31,407 nucleotides of DNA, from NCBI GenBank assembly GCA_035295665.1, contig DATGIQ010000381.1:1-31407 (forward strand), in the 5' to 3' direction. This stretch comes from DATGIQ01 sp035295665. Its GTDB lineage: Bacteria > Planctomycetota > Planctomycetia > Gemmatales > Gemmataceae. Below the pieces are notes generated by a model. The model saw only the letters and a program-made list of their open reading frames with translations, made no database searches and was not told where the DNA came from. The position numbers were made by a program, and so were the translations under genes. Numbering within the stretch: the stretch's first letter is position 1; each line of letters starts with the position of its first letter. This document shows positions 1 to 8,131 of the stretch, one piece after another.

Positions 1-1
1 C

Positions 2-715
2 CTGGCCTCGCGCGGCCTGGCCCTTTCCGGTACGCTCTTGCCGGCGTTGATCGCTCCGAAAGCCACCGACCTCGTGCCTTCCACTCTCGCCGCCACGATC
101 CAGAAAGGCGCCCTTGCGGTGGTTACAGGTCAGGCGGCCGCGGCAGCGTTTTCCACGAAAGTCGCGGCTCTGGCACAGAGTACGCTCAACGCCTTGATTC
201 TCAGCAAACTGAAAATGGTCCTCATCGTCCTGGCCGCGGCCGGCATGCTGGGCGGAGGGATGATCCTTGGAGCACGCTGGCTGGCAGCGGACAAGCCAGC
301 CGGCCTCTTACCGACGCTCCATGCATGGGCTAACACCTTTCACCGGCATATCGAAAACCTCCAGGGAACCTGGGACTTGATCTCTCTGGAAAAAGATGGC
401 CAGGCCGCTTCCGCCGAGGAGGTCAAGCAACGAAAACTTGTCTGGATCATCCAGGCAGATCAAATCGTGATGCAGTCGGCCGACGGACAACGGACGGCCA
501 TGTACTCTGTGGATCCGTCCCGAAGTCCGCGCCGGATCGATCTGATCTTTGCGTCCGATCCGGGAAAGTCCGACGAAACGCTGCGGGGAATCTACACGCG
601 GAAAGATGAAATTCTCCAAGTGTGCTACGACCCGAAAGGAGGACTTCGACCCGACCAATTCGAAACCGCCGTGGGTCGCAATGCCCTCCTCCTCGGCTTC
701 AAAAAGCGATACTGA
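2..715 (+). CDS. C-terminal part of a sigma-70 (ECF) family protein with a TM segment and TIGR03067-like domain (5' truncated)
   Basis: The frame is open to the left edge, so the start and the DNA-binding part of the protein lie outside the window. What is visible begins LASRGLALSG, followed by an Ala-rich linker, a hydrophobic segment at about 205-275 (LKMVLIVLAAAGMLGGG) and, from about 355, a small domain opening with LQGTWDLISLEKDGQ. This order (linker of the type LxxRGLxLSG, one membrane helix, then an LQGTW domain) is how I recall planctomycete ECF sigma factors with a C-terminal TIGR03067 domain. The sigma regions themselves are not visible, so that identity rests on the linker. The ATG at 38 is internal to the frame and is not a credible start. 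An alternative is a membrane-anchored TIGR03067 protein without sigma regions. The next gene begins 62 bp downstream. Confidence 0.65.
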   Translation: MASRGLALSGTLLPALIAPKATDLVPSTLAATIQKGALAVVTGQAAAAAFSTKVAALAQSTLNALILSKLKMVLIVLAAAGMLGGGMILGARWLAADKPAGLLPTLHAWANTFHRHIENLQGTWDLISLEKDGQAASAEEVKQRKLVWIIQADQIVMQSADGQRTAMYSVDPSRSPRRIDLIFASDPGKSDETLRGIYTRKDEILQVCYDPKGGLRPDQFETAVGRNALLLGFKKRY

Positions 716-777
716 TCGACGCGGGCCCGCTGGGATGACACCGCCAGGGCACCCGATTTTACCTGCAAGGATTACAG

Positions 778-1728
778 ATGACCGACTCGAAACAGAGAAC
801 GTTCAAGGCGGGCTTTACGCTGCTCGAATTGCTGGTCGTTATCGGCATTGTGAGCGCGTTGATAGGCATCTTGTTACCGGCCGTCCAGAAAGCGCGTGAG
901 GCAGCCAACCGCACGCAATGCCAAAACAACTTGCATCAGCTCGGCATCGCGGCCCACCTGTGCCAGGACACAAATCATAAACTGCCACCTGCCCTGGGTT
1001 GGTATGCCGGTACGGCTTCCGGTGCGTATGGCCCGGCGCTCTTTGACTTGCTCCCCTACCTCGAACAGAACAACCTCTTCCAGAGTTCGCCGCGGGATGC
1101 CGCAGGAAACTATTCCAGTTTTGACCCCAACAGCCCGAGCACCGCGTACCGCCAGGCCATCAAGGTTTTCCTTTGTCCTTCGGATTCGACCATCGGAGCG
1201 GACGGCGTCGCAGATGTCAGCGGCCAGTTTCCCCAGTGGCCCCGCTGGGGCGCTTCATGCTATGCGTCCAACTACGCGGTCTTCGGCGGCCGCTACGATG
1301 CCAATGGGAATCCGAACCGTTGGCAAGGGGCGGCGGTGATCCCCGACTCGTTCCCGGATGGGACGTCCACGACGATCCTCTTCGCGGAGAAATACGCTGT
1401 CTGCACGGGTGGCCCATCACGGTCTTCGTACACGGGTGGGAGCTTATGGGCCTGGCCGAACGCCGACGCAAGCTTCAGCCCGACCTTTGCCTCGTTCAAT
1501 AACGGCCCGAGCTCGCTGTTCCAGACACAGCCGACGAATGACCACATTCATGGCGAAGGGCTGTGCGATCCCACCCGTGCTTCGACGGCCCATTCGGGCG
1601 GCATGCAGGTCTGTATGGCCGACGGCAGTGTGCGTCTGCTGGCAGCCAACATCCAACCGAACTTGTGGTGGGCTTTCTGCACGCCCGCGGGAAACGAGGC
1701 CATTGCTGCGGATGAGGGAAATCCCTAG
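778..1728 (+). CDS. DUF1559 prepilin-like protein (type II pseudopilin N-terminus)
   Basis: This 316-residue protein begins with a class III prepilin signal: a short basic leader, then G-FTLLELLVVIGIVSALIG, where cleavage would fall after the Gly and Glu5 of the mature protein is kept. The helix continues into LLPAVQKAREAANRTQCQNNL, the usual start of the DUF1559 (SBP_bac_10-like) domain. Near the C-terminus it has the H-x9-DG signature (HSGGMQVCMADGSVRLL). Length is normal for the family. Members are abundant in planctomycetes and are thought to be exported, surface or pseudopilus-like proteins; no function is proven for this one. An AAGGA-type ribosome binding site precedes the ATG. The following gene starts 10 bp after the stop, so the two are probably co-transcribed. 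Confidence 0.9.
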   Translation: MTDSKQRTFKAGFTLLELLVVIGIVSALIGILLPAVQKAREAANRTQCQNNLHQLGIAAHLCQDTNHKLPPALGWYAGTASGAYGPALFDLLPYLEQNNLFQSSPRDAAGNYSSFDPNSPSTAYRQAIKVFLCPSDSTIGADGVADVSGQFPQWPRWGASCYASNYAVFGGRYDANGNPNRWQGAAVIPDSFPDGTSTTILFAEKYAVCTGGPSRSSYTGGSLWAWPNADASFSPTFASFNNGPSSLFQTQPTNDHIHGEGLCDPTRASTAHSGGMQVCMADGSVRLLAANIQPNLWWAFCTPAGNEAIAADEGNP

Positions 1729-1738
1729 GGGGCCGTGC

Positions 1739-2392
1739 ATGTTTCGACTGATGCTGGTGCTGCTGCTGGGCGGTCCGATCCTCGCTTGGTTCCCGGTCAA
1801 GTTGCCGGTTGCGGTGCGCAAGATTGCGGCCTGTCTCGCCCTGGTGCCGGCCACGGTGGCGCTGGTGTTTGTGTCGGGTGTCTGGCTCATGAGACCGCGG
1901 CAACTCGCGTGGCCGGCGCTGCCCCTGATCCTACTTTTCGGGATGATGGTTGCTGCGGGCGCGTATTCCATGTGGCCCGGCGAGAGATCTCGAAAAAAGT
2001 GTTTGTTCTTGGCCAGCTCTTATGTCGGTCTGATTCTGATCTTGTTCACCCTGGCGGGAGCTGTTGTGTATGCCCGCGGAGGAACCGTCTTCGGTACCGT
2101 AACTTTCAAGGGCCAAGCGCTGCCCTCGGGCAAGGTTTCGATCCTGAGCGAAAGTGGCGTGGTCTGCTCCGGAGACATCGGCCCCAATGGCCGCTACATC
2201 GTCTATCGAGTACCCAGCGGCCGGGTCAAGATGGCCGTGGCAACCTATCCTCCCCCTCCGCCTGGTCCCGTCCCGACTACGGCGTCCAAGTACCTTCCCA
2301 TCCCAAGGCGGTACCGGGAATTCGACACCTCCGCGTTGACGGATACCGTAACCCACGGCGGGCAGGTGCGGGACATCGAATTAGAACCGTGA
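1739..2392 (+). CDS. Small membrane protein with C-terminal carboxypeptidase-regulatory-like domain
   Basis: A 217-residue protein. The start is the ATG at 1739, 10 bp after the DUF1559 gene; the frame stays open further upstream but that part is antisense-like noise overlapping the upstream gene. The N-terminal half holds about four hydrophobic segments (for example FRLMLVLLLGGPILAWF, and around residues 35-50, 60-75 and 92-110). The last ~105 residues are a soluble beta-type domain with GTVFGTVTFKGQALPSGKV, then GDIGPNGRYIVYRVPSGRVK, the pattern of carboxypeptidase-regulatory/transthyretin-like domains common in planctomycete exported proteins. Tight spacing to the DUF1559 gene suggests a joint role at the envelope. 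A similar pairing recurs at 5597-7333. No enzymatic motif is visible. Confidence 0.75.
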   Translation: MFRLMLVLLLGGPILAWFPVKLPVAVRKIAACLALVPATVALVFVSGVWLMRPRQLAWPALPLILLFGMMVAAGAYSMWPGERSRKKCLFLASSYVGLILILFTLAGAVVYARGGTVFGTVTFKGQALPSGKVSILSESGVVCSGDIGPNGRYIVYRVPSGRVKMAVATYPPPPPGPVPTTASKYLPIPRRYREFDTSALTDTVTHGGQVRDIELEP

Positions 2393-2557
2393 TCGGCGTG
2401 ACGTTCCGACACGGTTTCCTTTCCGGCACATGGATTCCCCGTACCCATCTCTCCTAAAATATTAGGTGCAACGGTCCTGCGCAGGCCGCGCTCGAAAAAA
2501 TGTGTCGGGCGCGCTACATCCGTCATCCTGCCGCACCTAGGAAGGTAAGGAGACTCT

Positions 2558-3136
2558 GTGGATCACGCAACCGATACCAACGGACGGCCTCTGGAAGAGT
2601 ACCGGGATTACCTGCGGTTACTCGCTCGGCTCGAACTCAGTCCGCGCCTCCAGGCGAAGCTGGACGCTTCGGATATCGTTCAGCAGACCATCCTGGAAGC
2701 GCACCAATGCCGGGCACAGTTTCGCGGTCAAAGCGAGGCCGAGCGGCTCGCCTGGCTCCGGGCTATCCTGGCGCACGCCTTGGCCACCGCCGGACGCCGG
2801 TTCTCGACCGAAGCACGGGACTTGCGCAGGGAACGCTCCTTGGAGGTGGAGCTGGAACAATCCTCCTCCCGGTTGGAGTGCTTGCTGGTGGCGAAGCAAA
2901 CGTCACCGAGCGAGCACGCGGTTCGCTGCGAGGAGCTGTGGAGACTGGCCCAGGCACTGTCCCACCTGCCGGAGGACCAGCGCCGGGTGATCGAGCTGCA
3001 CCATCTCAAGGGACTTCCGGTGGCCGAGGTGGCGATGCTCATGGATCGGTCCAGGCCAGCGGTGGTTGGGTTGCTCTTCCGAGGACTCAATCGGCTCCGT
3101 GAGCTGCTCGGTCAGGAACGGGAGGATGAAGCATGA
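2558..3136 (+). CDS. ECF-type RNA polymerase sigma factor
   Basis: A 192-residue protein starting at GTG 2558, with AAGGAG at 2547-2552 placed 5 bp before it. Residues ~25-95 resemble sigma region 2 (SPRLQAKLDASDIVQQTILEAH, then AERLAWLRAILAH), and residues ~130-185 resemble region 4 with a helix-turn-helix (LPEDQRRVIELHHLKGLPVAEVA, then RSRPAVVGLLFRGLNRLRELL). This is the short planctomycete ECF type that is normally encoded next to a membrane Ser/Thr kinase. Here the stop overlaps the kinase start in an ATGA, implying translational coupling and a stoichiometric pairing. The inferred model is that kinase signalling controls the activity of this sigma factor; the target promoters are not identifiable from the window. 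Confidence 0.9.
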   Translation: MDHATDTNGRPLEEYRDYLRLLARLELSPRLQAKLDASDIVQQTILEAHQCRAQFRGQSEAERLAWLRAILAHALATAGRRFSTEARDLRRERSLEVELEQSSSRLECLLVAKQTSPSEHAVRCEELWRLAQALSHLPEDQRRVIELHHLKGLPVAEVAMLMDRSRPAVVGLLFRGLNRLRELLGQEREDEA

Positions 3137-5481
3137 GCCACGTGCTTCACAATGACCCCAGCCGCGAAACCCGGCTCAACGAAGTTCTCCTCGCCTATGT
3201 GGAGGCGCGGCAAGCCGGTCAGGAACTGGACCAATGCCAATTGCTGGCCGCACACCCGGACTTCCAGGACGAGTTGAAGGCGTTCTTTGCGAGCCATGCC
3301 CAGGTGGAGCGCATCGCCGCCCCGTTCCGCCAGGCGAGTCGCGAACCGGCAGTGTCCGGCGCCGATCCGGAGTGCGCTGCCAACGGTCGCACCACCGACA
3401 TCGGACAGCTGGGCGATTTTCGCCTGCTGCGGGAGATCGGCCGCGGTGGGATGGGCGTCGTCTACGAGGCGGAGCAGATTTCGCTGCGGCGGCGGGTAGC
3501 GCTGAAGGTGCTGCCGTTCGCGGCGGCCATCGATTCCCGGCAGCGGCAACGCTTCCAGAACGAGGCGCTCGCTGCCGCCCACCTGCGTCATGAGAACATT
3601 GTTCCCGTCCATGCGGTCGGCAGCGAACGTGGCGTCCATTACTACGCCATGCAATTCGTCGACGGACAGAGCCTCGCCAGCTTGATTGGGCAACTGCGCG
3701 GCTTTGCAGAAAATCCGCCACGGCAGGAAAACGGTTCAGCGGATCGTCCTCCGCTTGCGGCACCGACAACAAGCCCTCTCATGGCTGCTGCCGGGGTGGA
3801 AACCCAGCCGGAGAATGCGGACCATCTCAGGGCGGCGTCGATCTCCAGACAACGATGTTCAGGAAAGCAATGGTACTTCCATTGGGTGGCGGACCTGGGC
3901 CGGCAAGCGGCCCAGGCACTGGAACATGCCCACGAGCGGGGCATCGTGCATCGGGATATCAAGCCGGCCAATCTGCTGCTGGATGGGCACGGACAGGTGT
4001 GGATCACCGATTTCGGCCTGGCCCAGTGTGGCACGAGCACCGGTTTGACGGTGACGGGAGAACTCGTGGGCACGCTCCGCTACGCCAGTCCGGAGCAGAC
4101 CCTCGGCAAGCGGGGATTGGTGGACCAGCGCACCGATATCTATTCCCTGGGCGCGACCCTGTACGAACTGTTGACCCTCCAACCGATCTTCGATGGCCGC
4201 GACCGGCACGAATTGCTTCAGCAAATTGCCGACGCTGAGCCGCGGCCACCGCGGTCCCTGGACAGGATGATGCCCGAGGAGCTGGAGACAATCGTCCTGA
4301 AGGCCATCGCCAAGGAGCCCAGCGAGCGCTACGCCACGGCCCAGGAGCTGGCCGAGGATTTGCAGCGTTTCCGCGAAGACCGGCCGATCTCGGCTCGGCG
4401 GCCTTCCGCGCTGGAGAAGACGACGAAGTGGGCACGGCGGCACAAACGGGCCGTTGTCTCAGCCGTCTTGGTGTTGCTGTTGTTGGCAGCTGGGATGTCG
4501 GCGACAACCTTGCTCGTGGCCCAGGCGTACGAACGGGAGCGTCAGGCACGGGCACGAGCCGAGCGGAGCTTCCGTGAAGCGCGCGAGGCGGTGGACCAGT
4601 TTGCCCGAATCGGTGAGGTGGAGTTCGCGGGCAACCCCCTTCTGGAGGCCACACGCAGGCGAATGCTGGCGACGGCCTTGGATTACTACAAGAACTTCAT
4701 CGACCAGCGCCATGATGATCCGTCGACTTGCGATGAGCTCGAGGCCAGCCGTGCGAAGGCAGAGAAGATCCTGAATGAGCTGACCACCCTCATGCGCATG
4801 GACCAGTACACCCTCCTCCAACAGGAGGCCGTCCAGGATCTGCTTCAGCTCTCGGAGAAGAAGCGGAAGGCGGTCGCGGAGATCGATGCGCTGTGGCGGA
4901 CGGCGGTGGGCGAGTTCCACGGCTCCATTCCAGACTGGGAGCGCCGACGTCTGGAGCTGGGCCAAGAACAGGAAAAACGGATCGAGCACATCCTCGATCC
5001 CAACCAACTCCACCGATTTAAGCAGATCGTGCTACAGAGCCTGGGGCCGGCCGCCTTCCGAGAGCCCGACGTGATGGCGGCGCTGAAACTAACTTCCGCG
5101 CAGTACGAGCGGATTCGTGCCATCGAAGCCAACACGGCCGTCACCTTTGCCGTTTGGTTTTCTTCGGCGCCCCCGCGCCTCGAGGCGATCCCAAAGGTTA
5201 AGATCGCTGCCGGCCCGCTGGCATCCGAGTCGTCTCAGAAATCGTACGAGGAAGTGCGCGCGTCCGCGCTCGCGCACATTCAGGAGGTGCTGACTCCAGC
5301 GCAGGTGCAGCGTTGGAAGGAGATGATCGGCGAACCGGTGGACGCAAGGATTTTGGCTCAAGATCACAGGATCCTCGTTCACCACTTCAAAGGACTTGGC
5401 GGTGATCGGACGTTCGCAGTGGAACGAAGCATTCCGGACGTTGATCCGGCGCCCTCAAAAAGTCCGGCCGTACAGCCTTAG
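3133..5481 (+). CDS. Transmembrane Ser/Thr protein kinase with extracytoplasmic LTxxQ-like helical domain
   Basis: A 782-residue Hanks-type kinase. A ~90-residue N-terminal helical region precedes the kinase domain (~residues 95-420), which shows the glycine loop IGRGGMGVV, Lys125 in VALKVL, HRDIKPAN with catalytic Asp275, DFG Asp293 and the GTLRYASPEQ activation-segment end. All catalytic residues are present. An insert of roughly 60-70 residues rich in Pro, Ser and Arg lies between the hinge and the helix before HRD (~residues 185-250). One membrane helix at ~440-462 leads to a coiled, charged extracytoplasmic part of ~315 residues, with three motifs of the type L[TD]xxQ: LDPNQ (621-625), LTSAQ (653-657) and LTPAQ (720-724), the last followed by RWKEMIGEP. 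It overlaps the sigma gene by 4 bp and is probably its signalling partner. The ligand is unknown. Confidence 0.92.
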   Translation: MSHVLHNDPSRETRLNEVLLAYVEARQAGQELDQCQLLAAHPDFQDELKAFFASHAQVERIAAPFRQASREPAVSGADPECAANGRTTDIGQLGDFRLLREIGRGGMGVVYEAEQISLRRRVALKVLPFAAAIDSRQRQRFQNEALAAAHLRHENIVPVHAVGSERGVHYYAMQFVDGQSLASLIGQLRGFAENPPRQENGSADRPPLAAPTTSPLMAAAGVETQPENADHLRAASISRQRCSGKQWYFHWVADLGRQAAQALEHAHERGIVHRDIKPANLLLDGHGQVWITDFGLAQCGTSTGLTVTGELVGTLRYASPEQTLGKRGLVDQRTDIYSLGATLYELLTLQPIFDGRDRHELLQQIADAEPRPPRSLDRMMPEELETIVLKAIAKEPSERYATAQELAEDLQRFREDRPISARRPSALEKTTKWARRHKRAVVSAVLVLLLLAAGMSATTLLVAQAYERERQARARAERSFREAREAVDQFARIGEVEFAGNPLLEATRRRMLATALDYYKNFIDQRHDDPSTCDELEASRAKAEKILNELTTLMRMDQYTLLQQEAVQDLLQLSEKKRKAVAEIDALWRTAVGEFHGSIPDWERRRLELGQEQEKRIEHILDPNQLHRFKQIVLQSLGPAAFREPDVMAALKLTSAQYERIRAIEANTAVTFAVWFSSAPPRLEAIPKVKIAAGPLASESSQKSYEEVRASALAHIQEVLTPAQVQRWKEMIGEPVDARILAQDHRILVHHFKGLGGDRTFAVERSIPDVDPAPSKSPAVQP

Positions 5482-5518
5482 AAACACGAACCCAAACGTG
5501 TCCGTTTTCGTTGAGCGG

Positions 5519-5559
5519 CGGTTCGCAGAACCGCGCGGGGCGGGCCACCGCGGTTCTGC
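5519..5559 (+). terminator. Overlapping alternative hairpins after the kinase gene (terminator or attenuator candidate)
   Basis: Two stems share one strand. Stem A pairs CGGTTC (5519-5524) with GAACCG (5528-5533) around a 3-nt loop. Stem B pairs GCAGAACCGCG (5525-5535) with CGCGGTTCTGC (5549-5559), a perfect 11-bp GC-rich stem with a 13-nt loop, followed by the T-containing TTCGTTGATT. A and B cannot both form. It lies 37 bp after the kinase stop and 37 bp before the next start. There is no long U tract, so intrinsic termination is not certain. Confidence 0.45.
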
Positions 5560-5596
5560 TTCGTTGATTATGATGGTCGTCCATGAGGAGTCACGC

Positions 5597-6667
5597 ATGA
5601 GCGAGCGAGCCCCATCCCGGTTCGGTTTTACCCTGATCGAGCTGCTGGTAGTCATCGCCATCATCGCGGTCTTGATCGGCCTGCTGGTGCCCGCGATCCA
5701 GAAGGTGCGCGAGGCCGCCAATCGCGCGAAATGCAGCAACAACCTCAAGCAGATCGGCCTTGCCTTCCATAGCTACCACGATACCAACCAAGCCTTTCCG
5801 ACTGCCTTTAAGCTCTTGAAGGACGCCGACCCGACAGCGCACCCGGACTTCGCAGGCCAGTACGGCCCCTCCGCCTTCGTCTTGATCTTGCCATATCTCG
5901 AACAGGAAAGCCTCTACCGGCAGATCGACACGAACAAAAGTGCATTCAGTTCTGCCAACATGCCGCCGGGTGTCGGCCCCAACCTGGCTTACTCGACAGC
6001 GGTCCCGGTTTTTGTCTGTCCTTCCACACCGTCCGGCGCGCCGACGGCCGACTTCTCGGAGGCGCTCGGCCAAAGCATCACCGACTTCAACATGAAGATC
6101 TTCTATGCCCCTCCCTTGACGTTTGGGCGAACCGACTACGCGCCCGACGCTGGGTTCTCCGCCGACGTTCCAGGGCTCAATATCAGGTCTGCCGCTTCGA
6201 TCATCGCCCAGCCCCCTTCACCCCCCGTTCGCCTCACGGACATCACGGACGGTTCCTCCAACACGCTGATGATTGTCGAAGACGCCGGCCGGCCGAGCTG
6301 GTATTCGAGCAAGGGTCTGGTCACGTCGAGCCCTACCATTGGCAGCTACGAGGCAGGCCCCAACGGTCCAACACCCCAGGGCGGGGGCGGCTGGGCCGAT
6401 CCGTTCAACTACATCGTGACGCATGGCGCAGACCCCAATGGAACTGGGATCGCTGCCGGCGGCGGCTTCCGTGGCCTACCGCAGGCCCCGTGGTCCTGCG
6501 CACTGATGTGCAGCAATGATGGCGAGATCTTTGCCTTCCATCCTGGCGGATGCAACACCGTGTTCGGGGACGGGTCCGTGCGTTTCCTGAAAGCCGGGCT
6601 TAGCCTCAACCAGCTAGCCGCCTTAGTGAGCAGGGCCGGTGGCGAAGTCCTTGATTTTGACTACTGA
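5597..6667 (+). CDS. DUF1559 prepilin-like protein (second copy)
   Basis: A 356-residue protein from the ATG at 5597, chosen because GAGGAG (5585-5590) sits 6 bp upstream and the prepilin leader (MSERAPSRFG) then has normal length; the frame stays open to 5396 but that part overlaps the kinase 3' end. The motif G-FTLIELLVVIAIIAVLIGLL is a textbook type IV/II prepilin helix with Glu5, followed by PAIQKVREAANRAKCSNNLKQIG. The C-terminal H-x9-DG signature is HPGGCNTVFGDGSVRFL. It differs clearly from the copy at 778-1728 outside the N-terminal helix and the C-terminal signature, so it is a diverged paralogue, not a recent duplicate. A lipoprotein gene starts 9 bp after its stop. Confidence 0.9.
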   Translation: MSERAPSRFGFTLIELLVVIAIIAVLIGLLVPAIQKVREAANRAKCSNNLKQIGLAFHSYHDTNQAFPTAFKLLKDADPTAHPDFAGQYGPSAFVLILPYLEQESLYRQIDTNKSAFSSANMPPGVGPNLAYSTAVPVFVCPSTPSGAPTADFSEALGQSITDFNMKIFYAPPLTFGRTDYAPDAGFSADVPGLNIRSAASIIAQPPSPPVRLTDITDGSSNTLMIVEDAGRPSWYSSKGLVTSSPTIGSYEAGPNGPTPQGGGGWADPFNYIVTHGADPNGTGIAAGGGFRGLPQAPWSCALMCSNDGEIFAFHPGGCNTVFGDGSVRFLKAGLSLNQLAALVSRAGGEVLDFDY

Positions 6668-6676
6668 GGTGCCAAT

Positions 6677-7333
6677 ATGCAAAAGGCATTGTTCGGCGTG
6701 ATTACCGCACTCTTGGCGTTGGCCTGTAGTTCGTGTGGCCGATCCCCCAAGCTATACCCCGCCACCGGCAAGGTCACAGTCAACGGCACTCCGGCGGCCG
6801 GAGCGTCCGTTTTCTTCCAGCGGCAGGGCGCCGATCTCGTGAATGAGCAGACCATCATGGGCATCGTCCGGGAGGATGGATCGTTCAGCCTGGTGAGTGG
6901 CTCCTCTGGCGAAGGCGCACCTCCCGGCGAATACGATGTCTTCATCGAATGGCGGCATCGTGTGGAGAGAGCCAAGGGTCCTCTGGGAACGGATCGGCTC
7001 AAGGGCCATTATGCGGACCGCAAACATCCCCGGTTGCATGCAGTGGTTAACCCGGCGCCCACGGACCTGCCGCCTTTCGATCTAACCGAGGGGAATGTGG
7101 CGAAGGCAGATCTCGTAGCGGATACAAACCCCGGCCTGAAAAAGCCAGCCGGAAAACCCCACTTCTTCATCAACGGGAAGGAGGTCGATCCAGAGACGGC
7201 TGAGAAGATCATGCGCGCGGGGCCCCGCGAAAAAGGTGTCAAGATCACGATCAAAGGCGCCCCCGCAAACAAAGCCAACCTGTTCAAAAAGGGCGATGGC
7301 GAGCCTGACCAGAAAATACAGAAATCCCCCTAG
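6677..7333 (+). CDS. Lipoprotein with carboxypeptidase-regulatory/transthyretin-like domain
   Basis: A 218-residue exported protein. Its N-terminus is a short lipoprotein signal (MQKALFGVITALLALACSSCG) with a lipobox ending LALAC or, less likely, at the second Cys. The mature part opens with YPATGKVTVNGTPAAGASVFF, then a Gly-rich turn and PPGEYDVFIEW, the usual layout of small planctomycete carboxypeptidase-regulatory-like lipoproteins. The last ~75 residues are Lys- and Pro-rich with low complexity (PGLKKPAGKP and a basic tail). The gene follows the DUF1559 gene by 9 bp, as in the cassette at 778-2392, which suggests partnership with the pseudopilin-like protein at the envelope. Its stop codon overlaps the stop of the convergent YHYH gene. 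Confidence 0.85.
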   Translation: MQKALFGVITALLALACSSCGRSPKLYPATGKVTVNGTPAAGASVFFQRQGADLVNEQTIMGIVREDGSFSLVSGSSGEGAPPGEYDVFIEWRHRVERAKGPLGTDRLKGHYADRKHPRLHAVVNPAPTDLPPFDLTEGNVAKADLVADTNPGLKKPAGKPHFFINGKEVDPETAEKIMRAGPREKGVKITIKGAPANKANLFKKGDGEPDQKIQKSP

Positions 7334-8091
7334 TCTTTCGATTCCAGGGGCGGTTTTCGCGGAGGACGATCGGAGGGCGACCGGCCCGGCCGCGTTAAAT
7401 TCTTTTCCTCCACAACTCCTCGGTACGCCCCCAGGATATAGGGAAACTTCGCCGTCACGTGATAATGGTAGCCCCGCTCCTTGTCGGAATGGCCGTTGCA
7501 CTCGTCCAGGTCGGTGGGCGGTTTCCCACCTTCTCCATTCGGGCCATAGATGGCGAACCCGTCGAAGGCGTAGCCAATGGGGGGTGAGTGTTTGCCCGGT
7601 TCATCGTGGAATGGCGATTTGAGACACACCGGATACTTGTGATAGTGATAACGGCCATTCGGGTCCGGGTGGCCACAGCACGAATCGAACTTCTCCACTT
7701 GCACGGCGTCCTGACCTTCGGCGTTGTACTGATTGTAAAAGGGGATGCCGTTGATCGCGACGCCGATCGGCCCGAACGGCGTCTTGCGTGGCTGCTCCGC
7801 GATGCGTGGCTTGAGTGGAATGTAGAAGCGATAATGCTGTTTGAGAATGCGGTTGGGGTTATCCCGATTGGGGAATTTGCCCGTCTCGTGGTTCGGGATG
7901 CCGTCGCTTTCCACGATGAGGTGCGTGTCGGTGACTGTCACCGTGACATTGTCGTTGAACGGATGCTTGGGGATTGGTTTGCCTGGATCGTTCGTCTTCC
8001 CTGTGTTCTCGAGCTCGCCGGTGGCCGTCCCGATACAGACCAGCAGCATGCCACTGCAAAGAATTCCGAGCGCCCCTTTGTTGTCGAACAT
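7330..8091 (-). CDS. YHYH-domain exported protein
   Basis: A 253-residue protein with a hydrophobic N-terminal signal segment (GILCSGMLLVCIGTATG). The body matches the YHYH family: NVTVTVTDTHLIVESDGIPN, then FGPIGVAINGIPFYNQYNAEG, CCGHPDPNGRYHYHKYP, SPPIGYAFDGFAIYGPNGEGG and a second GYHYHVT. The two YHYH clusters plus Cys-Cys-Gly-His give it a His-rich, possibly metal-binding surface; the biochemical function of the family is not established. GGAGGAAAC directly precedes the ATG. It is the last gene of the leftward efflux operon, 40 bp after the membrane-fusion gene, and its stop overlaps that of the convergent lipoprotein gene. A role in metal or substrate handling for the pump is possible but is only inferred from position. 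Confidence 0.88.
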   Translation of the reverse strand: MFDNKGALGILCSGMLLVCIGTATGELENTGKTNDPGKPIPKHPFNDNVTVTVTDTHLIVESDGIPNHETGKFPNRDNPNRILKQHYRFYIPLKPRIAEQPRKTPFGPIGVAINGIPFYNQYNAEGQDAVQVEKFDSCCGHPDPNGRYHYHKYPVCLKSPFHDEPGKHSPPIGYAFDGFAIYGPNGEGGKPPTDLDECNGHSDKERGYHYHVTAKFPYILGAYRGVVEEKNLTRPGRSPSDRPPRKPPLESKD

Positions 8092-8131
8092 GTTTCCTCC
8101 AAGTCCACGGCCGGGATGGCCCGGCCGGCTC

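Noticed and set aside
5396..5596. Upstream extension of the second DUF1559 gene
   Set aside because: It would place the prepilin helix ~80 residues inside the protein; the ATG at 5597 has a good ribosome binding site and a normal leader length.
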